Positions 33,358-42,770 of a stretch of DNA of 64,000 bases are shown piece by piece. The stretch's first letter is position 1. Every line of letters begins with the position of its first letter. The stretch is from Hermatobates lingyangjiaoensis (Eukaryota; Arthropoda; Insecta; Hemiptera; Hermatobatidae). The stretch lies in contig JAPFBL010000084.1 of NCBI GenBank assembly GCA_026182355.1, forward strand, positions 12,384,001-12,448,000, in the 5' to 3' direction. Position numbers and translations under genes: made by a program. Under the pieces are notes generated by a model that searched no databases, had not been told where the DNA came from, and saw nothing but the letters and a program-made list of their open reading frames with translations.

Positions 33358-33358
<1 letters not shown>
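33150..33358. mobile_element. PLE tail fragments, short family A fold-back
   Basis: The first part (33170-33248) matches the tail at 54.7 kb (ACATAAAGTGAAAGGCC). Then come (TA)n and an inverted family A tail, 33267-33311, meeting a plus tail at about 33325-33358; the ribozyme region is deleted from both. Confidence 0.6.

Positions 33359-33359
<1 letters not shown>

Positions 33360-33434
<75 letters not shown>
33360..33434. repeat. (TA)n microsatellite
   Basis: About 74 bp, the longest TA run in the window, between two family A fragments. Confidence 0.95.
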
Positions 33435-33698
33435 GAGATCAAACCGCAATAAGAAAATGGGAAAACAAGACTAAGATCTTTCAACTGTAACAAGCGGTCT
33501 TCGTTAGAGTCAAAAACCCAACTGAAACAATAGATGCAGAGAACATCTGGTGAGGGGTTGAGAAAAGTGGGAGGGAAGAGTGGTATTTTAAAAGGGTGAA
33601 AGCGCAGGAAAGGACTAATGTCCAGAAAGGGATGTTTGGGGTAAACAAAGGAGTACATTAAGAAAGAGTAAAAAACTATCCGCTAGCTGTCAACCCTT
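33435..33698 (-). mobile_element. PLE family A 3' region
   Basis: Minus strand: the CAGCTAGCGGATAG block, C-rich block, ribozyme-like motif at 33469-33511, and tail to TTTGATCTCATATATA. TA tracts lie on both sides. Confidence 0.75.
33469..33511 (-). ncRNA. hammerhead-like ribozyme motif, core mutated (PLE family A)
   Basis: The core reads CTAACGA (G5 to A) and stem II has one change (CAGTT). It is likely inactive. Confidence 0.5.
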
Positions 33699-33785
33699 AT
33701 ATATATATATATATATATATATTTAATTTATATATATATAAATATATATATATATATTTATTTAATTTATATATATAATTAAATG
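33699..33785. repeat. (TA)n-rich tract
   Basis: TA runs broken by TTTAATTTA and AAATATAT units. Confidence 0.85.
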
Positions 33786-33804
33786 ATATGATTCTAGGAA
33801 CTAA

Positions 33805-33983
33805 ATAAAGTATTATGACAAAAAGATCACACAGAAATGAAACAGAAACTCACTACTAATATTTGAAGGCCTCGTCATCAGGAAGGTAGAAACAAGTCGT
33901 TCCACTGGCAGACAACGACAGCCTCGATGACGAGGCCATCGAAATATGATAGTGAGTTTCTGTTCCATTTCTGTATATTCTTT

Positions 33984-33990
<7 letters not shown>
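33805..33990. mobile_element. PLE family G fold-back
   Basis: Outer blocks ACACAGAAATGAAACAGAAA / TTTCTGTTCCATTTCTGT pair. The left arm reads in reverse CTGATGA, C, GAGGCCTTC, AAATAT (G12 lost). The right arm reads CGATGACGAGGCCATCGAAATATG. The ancestral motif can be inferred from the two, but neither arm is complete. The same fold-back, similarly degraded, is at 48690-48835. Confidence 0.65.

Positions 33991-34044
<54 letters not shown>
33986..34044. repeat. (TA)n microsatellite
   Basis: About 58 bp TA between family G and family A fold-backs. Confidence 0.95.
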
Positions 34045-34046
<2 letters not shown>

Positions 34047-34078
34047 ATGATTAAACCACAATGAGAATGGGGAAACAA

Positions 34079-34121
34079 GACTAAGATCTTTCAACCGTAA
34101 CAAGCGGTCTTCGTCAGAGTC
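34079..34121 (-). ncRNA. hammerhead-like ribozyme motif (PLE family A)
   Basis: All elements of the 10283 copy are conserved. Confidence 0.6.
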
Positions 34122-34144
34122 AAAAACCCAACTGTTGGGTTTTT

Positions 34145-34187
34145 GACTCTGACGAAGACCGCTTGTTACGGTTGAAAGATCTTAGTC
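34145..34187 (+). ncRNA. hammerhead-like ribozyme motif (PLE family A)
   Basis: All elements conserved; mirror copy of 34079-34121. Confidence 0.6.
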
Positions 34188-34264
34188 TTGTTTTCCCATT
34201 CTTATTGTGGTTTAATCATTGATTGTTGTTTCACGTGCTTATGTGAAATCTTTTTATATATATA

Positions 34265-34480
34265 TATGCGTCATAATAAACACACGTGTTTATATATAAG
34301 CGTCACATTATTCGCACGTGACTCGACAATTAAGAAAATCACTACAAAAAGTAATTAGGTGGGAGAAAGCAATCCAATCACTTTCGAATGATACTCTGTT
34401 TTCGTTTAAACGAAGTAATACTCGAAAGTGTAAAAACATTTCCTCCTATTTTACTACTTTTTGTTTTGATTTCCTTGAGG
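34265..34480. repeat. imperfect fold-back, unassigned
   Basis: CACTACAAAAAGTAATTAGG pairs with CCTATTTTACTACTTTTTG, and CACTTTCGAATGATACTC with AGTAATACTCGAAAGTG. The turn is at CGTTTAAACG, about 34410. It is next to a TA tract. There is no clear ribozyme core. Confidence 0.5.
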
Positions 34481-34975
34481 TATTATATATATAAAATATA
34501 ACACATTATTTTTTAGGAATTATCAAAATATCTTTTAATATGTTCTTTATAAGAATGATTAAAAAATTGCCGCCAAATTTCATGAAATCAATGTTCGCTC
34601 AATATTCTTTTTGAATAAATATGTGCACTATTATTTCTAAGCAATGATGAAGTATTGCTTTTCACAATATAACAAAAAATAACTTTGACGTTGATAAGGG
34701 GATAAATCAATTGTTGTCATACATTTTTAAAATTAAGTAAAATTAAATAATTTTTTTAGCATAACAAAGTAAATTTTTAACACATAATCCGAAATGTCAT
34801 ACCGGTATCAATCTTGAACTAAATAGTTAGTCATCAGCTGTTCTCATCTCTGTCCCTTGGGAAATGTTTCTTTAGTTTATCATGCACCCCGATCCTGGAT
34901 CTAATTAAATGCGGATTTTATGGTCGTTTATTTCGAATGGAAAGCAGTGAAATGTGGAGCATTAAGAGGGCATTA
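34481..34975. other. unassigned AT-rich DNA
   Basis: Nothing recognisable. Confidence 0.35.
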
Positions 34976-34979
34976 GAGA

Positions 34980-35180
34980 GGGTAGCATGTGGGCAGTGGT
35001 GGCGTGTAACGCCGCACCCCCGGGACCACTTGACCCATCTGCCTTGCACATGCCCACCTCCTCCCTAGCCAGACCCCTCTTCATCTTTCTTGTGTCCATG
35101 TTACTCCGCTTGTATGTATGCTCTGACATTTGTCATCCTAGTCATGTAATGGCTTTTGTAATCCTTCCTATGATGACTTA
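34980..35180. other. GC-rich islet
   Basis: It contains GTAACGCCGCACCCCCGGGAC and a C-rich pyrimidine patch. An open frame of 64 codons crosses it without a known motif. Confidence 0.25.
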
Positions 35181-35591
35181 GCAGAGCTAAATGCTTCAAT
35201 TTAAACCATCCTAGAGGATGTATATTTCATATTAATTTTTCAAAGTAACATACAAAGTAATATTAAAATAACAAGTATGCTTAATCAATTGTTTATAAAG
35301 TTGAAGTTATGTTTTCTGACTAAAATTTATTATATTCAAAATTATTATTATTAAGTTTCAACACTGAACAGTTTATATATGATAATGGTGTTAAACATTC
35401 CCATTACTGCAATATCCAGTTACCTTCTGATAAACAATTATTAAACTAAGCAATTATGTAATCAACAGAACAAGTAATCGACTACGTGTGTCCTCCATAG
35501 AAATATACTTTTATAATTTTGATCAAACTGCTCTAATTATATAGTTGCTGATCCTTTTCATTAAATTTTAGAGATAAAATATAAATACGGT

Positions 35592-35597
<6 letters not shown>

Positions 35598-35622
<25 letters not shown>

Positions 35623-35670
35623 ATATATATATCTTCTTTTTAATTAGTTTTTATCTATATATATATAGGT
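35598..35670. repeat. (TA)n-rich tract
   Basis: Three short TA runs leading into the family D arm. Confidence 0.85.
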
Positions 35671-36260
35671 GTATAATGTAATCGGGATTCGGTCAATTTT
35701 CCAGGATCAAAATCAAACTCTCAATGCCGACGTTTCGGTTTTATTTAAAACCTTTTTCATAGGCCTACAAACAAAGGATGACAAGAAATCATATATAAAC
35801 ATCAACATATAACTAACATCAAAATGGAATATTACAGTTGTGAAAAAACAACAAAAATATATATACAAGTAGAAGTAATAGAAAAGCAATAAACATTTTT
35901 ATGAACTTACAGAAGTCAGAATTTTTTAATTAGAAAAATGATGAAATTTACATTATATAAAATGAAGTAACAATAGATAGTTAGTGAACTAACATCTTAA
36001 CTGGTCAAAAACTTGGACCAGACTAACTGATTACAATTACATGTAAACCGAAACACTGTTCACTCAAAGAACACAAAAAGGAACTAAGGAAATTAAATTT
36101 CACTAAAATCAACTTAACACTCCTGAATAAATAGTGTTCAAATTGGTAATGTCACTTCTATGATTAACTGAACTTAGATCTTTTTTAATATATAGCATTT
36201 CGAGGGTCTTTCTTCTTTGCTCATCTTGTTCTTTATCTACTATAATTGCTTCTTCAAATT
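35665..36260 (-). mobile_element. PLE family D arm, single
   Basis: The first 110 bp match the left arm of 24612 (TTCGGTCAATTTTCCAGGAT, ACGTTTCGGTTTTATTTAAA). Beyond CATAGG the sequence diverges, then returns to the AGAATTTTTTAA/GAAAATGATGAAATTTAC block at about 35912-35960. An insertion of about 140 bp relative to the fold-back copies lies between, or those copies are deleted. Confidence 0.6.
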
Positions 36261-36262
36261 TT

Positions 36263-36266
<4 letters not shown>

Positions 36267-36301
<35 letters not shown>
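36267..36301. repeat. (TA)n microsatellite
   Basis: About 36 bp TA; the adjoining PLE codons are LLPKFTN read on the minus strand. Confidence 0.9.
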
Positions 36302-36302
<1 letters not shown>

Positions 36303-36452
36303 GTAAATTTTGGTAGCAGTCCTTCCTTGACACACACATTATTGAAAATGACACCAAATTTAGCTAATACCTGTTTCTTAACAAGTTTCTCAATTTTTCT
36401 AAATAACACTCTCGTTATTTCGTCTACACAATAAAGTACATCTCCTATGGCC

Positions 36453-36489
36453 GACATGTTTCGAATGATCAACGTTCATCATCAGGATG
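36453..36489 (-). ncRNA. hammerhead-like ribozyme motif (PLE family H)
   Basis: Minus strand: CTGATGA, extra T, GAACG/CATTC stem II with one mismatch, GAAA, ACATGT palindrome, C, then GGCC. Confidence 0.55.
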
Positions 36490-37022
36490 TGAATAAGATC
36501 TAAGGTGAAATATCTGGTTTATATATACATGGAGAAGGTAGAAGGGGTTGTTTTCCATAAAGTTTAAGAAATGGTAGGCGTTAATCCTGTGGGGTGAGTG
36601 GCCTCTCGGCCTGAGTCGCTACCTGCAAGGGTTTCTGGATGTGAACTAAACAGCTTCAAAATACGTCTACTGTTTTCGACCTGAATATTTAGAAGTGGCT
36701 TCAGTTTTTGAATTAATATAGCCTCTAAAATTTTTAGTTTATGGTGGTTACTTTCTTTTTTTAATTTTTTAGTATTTGTAACCAGCATCTCTCGGGTTAA
36801 TTTAACTGAAGCCACTCCTAAATATTCAGGTCGAAAACAGTAGTCGTATTTTGAAGCTGTTTAGTTCACATCCAGAAACCCTTGCAGGTAGCGACTCAGG
36901 CCGAGAGGCCACTCACCCCACAGGATTAACGCCCACCATTTCTTAAATTATGGAAAACAACCCCTTCTACCTTCTCCATGTATCTATAAACCAGATATTT
37001 CACCTTAGATCTTATTCACGTC

Positions 37023-37059
37023 CTGATGATGAATGTTGATCATTCGAAACATGTCGACC
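37023..37059 (+). ncRNA. hammerhead-like ribozyme motif (PLE family H)
   Basis: CTGATGA 37023-37029, extra T, stem II GAATG/CATTC with loop TTGAT, GAAA 37046-37049, CATGTC, with ACATGT self-complementary. The next codons begin the PLE ORF. Confidence 0.6.
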
Positions 37060-37169
37060 ATAGGAGATGTACTTTATTGTGTAGACGAAATAACGAGAGT
37101 GTTATTTAAAAAAATTGAGAAACTTGTTAAGAAACAGGTATCAGCAAAATTTGGTGTCATTTTCAATAA

Positions 37170-37193
37170 TATATATATATATATATATATATA
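37170..37193. repeat. (TA)n microsatellite
   Basis: About 24 bp TA at the right end of the family H fold-back. Confidence 0.9.
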
Positions 37194-37318
37194 GTTCAAT
37201 GTACATAAAGAAACATAGAGAAATTAAAAACACTAACTTACAGTCTCTAATTTTCGGTTGAACCGTCTTCAGGAGAGATAAGAGTGGGAAACCAAGCGCA
37301 CTGGTAATAATTTGAACT

Positions 37319-37320
<2 letters not shown>
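37194..37320 (-). mobile_element. PLE family F terminal-repeat fragment
   Basis: It starts AGTTCAATGTACATAAAGAAAC at the TA tract, matching the outer part of the 11960-12200 fold-back, and contains the motif at 37243-37279. The far side also ends at (TA)n (37320). Confidence 0.65.
37243..37279 (-). ncRNA. hammerhead-like ribozyme motif (PLE family F)
   Basis: Minus strand: TCTC, C, CTGAAGA, extra C, GGTT-C-AACC, GAAA, ATTA (AATT palindrome), GAGA. Stem I TCTC/GAGA pairs apart from one base next to the core. Confidence 0.55.

Positions 37321-37352
<32 letters not shown>
37320..37352. repeat. (TA)n microsatellite
   Basis: About 32 bp TA. Confidence 0.9.
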
Positions 37353-37354
<2 letters not shown>

Positions 37355-37510
37355 GTTTGATTAAATAATACGCCATATTTACGATTAACTAGTTTCTTCC
37401 TTTATTTTTCAAGGGACCGGAATAATATACGAGGAAACTAGGCAATCGTAAATATGGTATATTATTTAATCAAACCTGTATAAATGGAGGACTGCTTCCT
37501 AAATATACCA

Positions 37511-37512
<2 letters not shown>
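37353..37512. mobile_element. PLE N-terminal coding fold-back
   Basis: GTTTGATTAAATAATACGCC on the left pairs with GGTATATTATTTAATCAAAC on the right; the spacer is about 35 bp. The right arm reads TCINGGLLPKYTN in plus orientation and then IYIYI from the TA tract at 37511. It is the cleanest case of the LLPKYTN / (TA)n junction. Confidence 0.7.
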
Positions 37513-37544
<32 letters not shown>

Positions 37545-37739
37545 TAATAATATATATATTATTCAGAATAACACGTGATACGTTTAATGAGAAAAAGCTG
37601 CAAGGAACAATGGAGAAAGAAAATAGTAAATACTAAAGGTATTAGTGCCATCAGAGCATTTGTTCATTCTTTCTATTATTCTTGTCGTTTTTCTTGCTTA
37701 TCTTGCAATCGAAGTATTACATAGCCATCCTACTTATGT

Positions 37740-38300
37740 ATGCCTTTAGTTGGCCCAAAGGACTTACTTTACAGACCAATCAGATGGCAGGGTTTTAGTT
37801 CTAATTGTACTGTAGTCAGTCCTTTGGGGCAACCAGAATTATGCATAACCATTCGATTACTTAACTATACGAATGTCGTGGCTGCCTTATTTCCTCTATT
37901 ATCATTCTTGTTACTTTTTAAATCTTTTCTTAGCACTCACACTTTATCTTATTCCTCACAAAACCTCATGTACTTCTCGTAACTGTCTTTATCGACTGGA
38001 GTGCATCCAGTGTGATGCTTTTTATGTGTGTTTAGCTTCCACCAAGCAAGCTTGCTTATGAATAACCACAGGTCTTCCACTGGTAAGCGCATGGTAATTC
38101 CCATGGTGATCCACTGTTAATTCCCGTTGTTTCTCAATCCAGTTCTCACAAACTCATTTCTAATGACTGTTTCTGTGTACAGAATTAAGTCCATTCCTGA
38201 TCCCAACAATAATGTCACTTTGAAAATTTTCAAAGAAGGACTTATTTGTTTCTTGAGAGGTGGGTCAGTTCCTGGGCTTAATTTCAGTCATTAATTGTTC
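37740..38300 (+). pseudogene. PLE GIY-YIG endonuclease remnant (second lineage)
   Basis: The frame at about 37935-38055 reads PHKTSCTSRNCLYRLECIQC then DAFYVCLASTK, parallel to the 1770 and 48031 copies. The YVG glycine is Cys here. Further pieces (ITTGLPLV, then DLFVS and VGQFLGLISVIN before a stop near 38292) follow in other frames, so the domain is broken. A short inverted repeat (CCCAAAGGAC / GTCCTTTGGGG) lies upstream at 37754-37838. Confidence 0.7.
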
Positions 38301-38387
38301 TTTATTGTTTTTGAATAAAGGAGAAAAATAAAACTTTTCCAATGAAAATGTTTAATTATGCTTATTTTATAGCAAAATAAAAAAATA

Positions 38388-39398
38388 TTTATATAAATAA
38401 AAGAAAGGTTTTGTCTGTACATTGCTTAGAACTGATTCATTTCAAGTTATCTTTATGTTTCACACATTAGAGAAGCCGAATCCACCCTTAGAAAATTTCT
38501 GTCTGTTAGTTTGTCGGTTTGTTGGTTATTCCGCAAAATTTTGTCACAAGTAAACTCAGCCACCATGAGCCATAGCGAGCTGAAACTTTGACAGTAACTT
38601 TGTGTATGTCTAACTTAAAATCTAAGTGTTGAATAGATCGGAAATTCAACGCAGAAGTGAAGTTATGGACTTTTAAGATGTCTTTGGCTAACTTTGCACA
38701 CATGTTTATTTTGAAAATAGACAGTTGTAGCAAGTAGGTATAGTTAGTTGATTTTAATTTCGTTTGCGTTTAAGCTCCTAGCAAGGGATTATTGGCAAAG
38801 TGTTTCCCGAAGTCAATATCTTCCATCTATTCAGAATAACTGCCTTTGTGAGCGAGCAATTGTCACCTCTACAAATTGATAGGCAGAAAAAATTAACAAA
38901 CAAGTTCTTACGCTATATCAAGCCGAAGAAAGAACTTACAAGTCAGTAAACAGAATGAGTAGTGATGAGGAAGCAATTCATTATCCAATTGAATTTCTTA
39001 CACCGTGACTGCTCCCGGACTGCCTGGTCATGAGTACAAACTTAAGTAGGGGCACTAATCATGCTGTTACGAAACTTGAATATCCCAAAAATGTGCAATG
39101 GGACACTACTCCGAATTCTTGCTGTACACAGATACGTCATAGAGGCTGATTTCATGACTGGAGTGGTACTGGGGAGTCGGTGTTTATACTACTCATACCA
39201 TTGATACCTAGCAACTGTTCCTTTTAATTCAAACGGTTGAAATTTCCTGTTAGAGTCTGTTTAGCAATGACGATAAATAAATCGAAAGGCCAAACTTTAT
39301 TTTTTTCCTATTCAATAATTTTTTAAATATTATTTTGAAATACCACGTATCATCTTTGATTTTTTGTAAAATATCCGTCAAAGACGGGTAAACCTTTA
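38388..39398 (+). mobile_element. Helitron remnant, 3' end decayed
   Basis: The 5' end is TTTATATAAATAAA (TC changed to TT), followed by the family block TTTTGTCTGTACATTGC. The 3' hairpin CCGTC-AAA-GACGG is intact at 39375-39387, but the following CTAG has decayed (CTTTAAA). The helicase remnant at about 38950-39250 reads TVNRMSSDEEAIHYPIEF, and RNLNIPKMCNG across a frameshift, then later pieces. Confidence 0.75.
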
Positions 39399-39495
39399 AA
39401 ACGGCTGTCAAGAAATGGAGGAGTTGATGTGTGGGAAGGAAACATTGTTTGAGCTTTGCCATTAAAATGTTAGCCAAAGAAAGAGGCATGGCCCA
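39399..39495 (-). pseudogene. PLE RT scrap
   Basis: The minus strand reads MPLSLANILMAKLKQCFLP, then THQLLHFL, aligned to MAPSFANLFMAKLEQMFLA in the 643-2052 element (RT motif B region). It is cut on the right side by the Helitron end and carries no catalytic Asp box. Confidence 0.55.
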
Positions 39496-39499
39496 CCAA

Positions 39500-40495
39500 A
39501 ATAGAATTCAAAATGCGCAAGGACAATATCAGCCCACCAATTTAAAATTGGTAGAAAGTCAGGAACAGAGTTCTTTGATTAAGGATATATCAGAGAGCAT
39601 CCAAACTATAAATATGATCTAAAATTATTCTTTTATTATACGTCTAATGAAATTATTCTTAGTTATTGGACCATTGTTCTAATTTTTTATTTTGTTAGTT
39701 TTCTCTTGTTATGTATTTATTATTCTCCTTGTTTCCTTTCTCTACATATAGTGACAACATTGAAGGAATCTTCAGTATTGGCTTGCTTTCCAAGTAGCTC
39801 ACTTCAATCTCCTGATGTGGACGAATGTCCTAACAGTGTAGTGACTTATTGTTTTTTTTTGTTTTTCTCTGTTTTAATTTTTATTTGTCTAATTATCGCC
39901 GATTTAACATAAACACACACAAAGTAAAATCAACGAGTAAACCATTCAGTAAGAAAATCAGAAAAAGCACTAAGATATTTCAACCAAAACAAGTGCTCTT
40001 TGACAGTAATTTTTCTTATTTTCTTATGGAAGTCTGGACGTTGATTTTTATTTTACATGTATATTGTGAAATATTGTTACTTATTAGTATATATATAATT
40101 AACGTATTCAAGTGCTTAGAGTGAAAATAATTTGGATAACAATGCTTTAAGGTCTATCGTCAACACATCGTCAGAGATTAAGTGAACTAAAAAATGTTAA
40201 ACACTTGTTAGCCTGGTTGATTTAAGTCTCTAGAATTGCTGATAACCCTGAATGTGTTTAATAATCCTATATTTGAAGAAGTCTTCACCTTTTTAATTAT
40301 TTCAATAATCAATAATTCATCTAATTTATAAAGTCCTAGGCTATTGTTCATTAATTTCTCATAAAAGTTCTTTATGAGTGCACTTTCCACAATATTCTTG
40401 TTCTTTCCGAAGAAACAAATACTAATTCATTTGCTTCATTCCAATTAATCAAGAATTCTCGAAAGCTTTTAGTGTAACTTTTTACTATATATATG
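39500..40495. other. mostly unassigned; weak PLE traces
   Basis: ATTTCAACCAAAACAAGTGCTC and TTTGACAGT at about 39975-40008 resemble a worn family A motif. ACATCGTCAGAGATTAAGTG at about 40156-40178 resembles the block at 9760. The minus-strand frame 40208-40390 may be PLE linker sequence, but I could not anchor it. Confidence 0.3.
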
Positions 40496-40570
40496 GACAG
40501 ATGGACATATTGTACCACATCTCTGGTACAATATAAGCCAATTAACTAAAAGATTTATTTTATACATCAA

Positions 40571-41743
40571 CTAGCAAACGTACCCGTCTTTGACGGAATC
40601 AAAAATTCTACTATACTTGGTATTCCAAAATACCATGGAATACCATACCAATTATAGTATTATACTAAAACTATAATTATAAATTATAGTATAGTAAAAA
40701 ATACCATTATTAGTACAGTATTAAACAAATGCCTCTGTATACACCACATTATCTGTCTGTCCTTAAGGTTCAGCAATTAAACTGCAGTTGATCACGTGAG
40801 AATAACTTGGTCTCGCTAACTTGAATTCCTGCGTTAGGTAAAGTTTCCCCTTGCGACTTAGATAACGTCATTACAAAATAAACTCTGAAAAGACTTTGCA
40901 ATCGCTTCAACAGAAACAAATAGTGGCTCGGAAGCAATGGTATTGGTGGTATACACACAGACCCCCCAATACCACATCAAGTTATGATGTCCTCCTCTAT
41001 GGCATATCTGTGCAGAGCACAAAGTCAGAGTCGTGTCCAGTTGCACAGTTTTCGGTCACTCACGTTTCATAACATAAAATTTGTTACTGATACTAAATTG
41101 CAGCATGATTGGTGCTCCTACTTTAAGTTTTTACTCATGAGCAGGCAGTCCAGGAGAAGTCATGGAGTCAAGAAATTCAGTTAGATAATGAACTGTTTCC
41201 TCATCACTAATCACTCTCTTGACTGACTTGTAAGTTCTTTCCTCGGTATAATATAGCGTAGGAACTTGTTTGTTGATTTTTCCTGCCTGTTCATATTAGA
41301 GGCTGAGAATTGCTCGTTTACAAAACTATTTATTCTTAATAGATAGTACATCCTCAACTCTGTGAAACACCATTTCAATGATGTCAAATACGCAATATAT
41401 TCATATGATTCAATGAAATTAAAATCAACTAACAAAACCTACTTGCCACACATGTATATTTTCAAAAAAAACTTGTCTGTGAAGTTAGGAAAATACGCTT
41501 AAAGCCCTGTAACTTCGTTTCTGTACTGAATTATGAATCTTTTTAGAGCCCATATTTTAAGTTAGGCATACACAAACCTACTGTCAAAGTTTCAACTTGA
41601 TATGTCTCATGGTGGCTGAGTTTACTTGTGACAAAATTTTTAAGGGTGGATTCGGTTTCTCCAATGTATGAAACGTAAAGAAAACTTGAAATAAGTCAGT
41701 TCTAAGCAATGTACAGACAAAATTATTATTTTATTTATATAGA
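40571..41743 (-). mobile_element. Helitron, non-autonomous, both ends intact
   Basis: On the minus strand it begins TCTATATAAATAAA after A and ends CTAG (40571-40574) before T. The hairpin CCGTC-AAA-GACGG occupies 40584-40596 and the spacing to CTAG is the same as in the 12844 copy. At 1173 bp it keeps about 200 bp of interior that the first copy lacks. Independent copies with identical ends define one non-autonomous subfamily. Confidence 0.9.
40740..41220 (-). pseudogene. Helitron Pif1-type helicase, C-terminal remnant
   Basis: Minus-strand pieces are SDEETVHYLTEFLDS...GLLMSKNLKVGAPIML, RNMSDRKLCNWTRL, PPIPLLPSHYLF, RLQSLFRVYFVMTLSKSQG, ETLPNAGIQVSETKLFSRDQL. MTLSKSQG is the conserved late helicase motif. 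The CSRVRGF block is lost: QLQFNC is followed by a stop. Several frameshifts are present. Confidence 0.8.
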
Positions 41744-41984
41744 TTTACGCAGTATATCTAAAGTTTCCAACGTTCACACAATACAGATCATCTTTAGGGA
41801 GTAATCATTAATAATATCGTAAAATTATTCAAAATAAACAAAAACTAATTATAAACACTATAAACTATTTTACAACATAATAAAATTACTAAAACAGATA
41901 TTTGTTCGATTTGAGAAGTTAAAATTTACTGAATTAGGTTAGTTAAACAAGTTTACCATTAACTATTTCTAATTAAACTACAAC

Positions 41985-42185
41985 TTACAATATAACATCT
42001 TTAAACTTAAGTTTATAATTTTTTTCACTGATTATTGGAGCTTTTGTATGGTTTTAATATTCAAGTAACACAAATAGCCTGATTGCTTAGGTTGAGTTTC
42101 TTCTCCTTTATACAAAGGGCTTCAAAAGTATATTCTTCTTTATATTGAGGTATTTTGTAATTCTGTAATAGGAACATTCACCGTG
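41985..42185 (-). pseudogene. PLE GIY-YIG endonuclease C-terminus, minus copy
   Basis: The minus strand reads YKEEYTFEALCIKEKKLN then LSNQAICVT and a stop, the typical end of a PLE endonuclease. The same segment lies in the opposite direction at 44500-44720, so two copies flank the 42.3-44.5-kb interval. Confidence 0.65.
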
Positions 42186-42317
42186 TGCGTTAAATAAACT
42201 TCTGCATATGTGAGTAAACGTTTAAACTTCATGCATACATATTTATACAAGTTCTTTTGTGAAATCCGTTACTAATGCCTCTTCCATAGCAGTTTTTATC
42301 GTCAACATTTGGACAAT

Positions 42318-42338
42318 ATATATATATATATATATATT
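42318..42338. repeat. (TA)n microsatellite
   Basis: About 21 bp TA before a family A end. Confidence 0.85.
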
Positions 42339-42495
42339 GGTGGGAGTTGGGTTTTTGACTCTGACGAAGACCGCTTGTTACGGTTTAAAGATCTTAGTCT
42401 TGCTTTCCCATTTTCTTATTGTGGTTTGATCATTGATTGTTATTTCACGTGTTTATGTGAAAATCGTTTTATTATATAGATATATATATATATGT
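42339..42495 (+). mobile_element. PLE family A 3' end fragment
   Basis: GGGAGTTGGGTTTTTGACTC through the ribozyme-like motif to the outer tail CACGTGTTTATGTGAAAATC and a TA-like tract. It starts at about the point where other copies fold back. Confidence 0.75.
42357..42399 (+). ncRNA. hammerhead-like ribozyme motif, core mutated (PLE family A)
   Basis: Stem I, CTGACGA and stem II are kept, but GAAA is TAAA (G12 to T), so cleavage is unlikely. Confidence 0.5.
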
Positions 42496-42770
42496 CTTGC
42501 CTAGTGATTTCTGTGCTTAAACAATATTCTCTATGGACATACGTAAAAATGATCATTAGGTATCCCCAGAGAGAAAGCCGCTATCATACTATGTATTTGG
42601 CAATATAGCAACCATTTATGTGAGTAGAAATTTTTTTTGTAGAGCAGCCGCTAATTAGAACATACATGAATATTCTTTCAAGAACGGGAAGAGATGGAGT
42701 TGGTTGTATGCTAAGTCACAAACAATTTTAATGGTTTTCTATGGAAAAGTTAGTCAATACACTGTTTTGA

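Larger units (their letters stand above)
34045..34256. mobile_element. PLE family A fold-back, perfect turn
   Basis: The arms (34045-34132 and 34133-34225) pair nearly perfectly and turn at CCCAACTGTTGGG with no spacer. The right arm continues to the outer tail CACGTGCTTATGTGAAATC and a TA tract; the left arm stops at the inner TCAATGATT junction. It is the mirror of the 20.8-kb arrangement. Confidence 0.85.
36302..37168. mobile_element. PLE family H fold-back containing a tandem element junction
   Basis: Arms of about 360 bp (36343-36702 and 36805-37168) pair at high identity around a spacer of about 100 bp. Read outward, each arm runs in the order ORF C-terminal end (the left arm encodes REMLVTNTKKLKKES, KILEAILIQKLKP and NIQVENSRRILKLFS), 3' untranslated part, hammerhead-like motif, then the start of the next ORF (MS.IGDVLYCVDEITRVLF..KIEKLVKKQ). 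The left arm reaches LLPKFTN and then (TA)n. This is therefore the join between two PLE units in tandem, with the ribozyme motif at the join. The right arm is cut a little earlier, also at (TA)n (37170). Confidence 0.85.
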
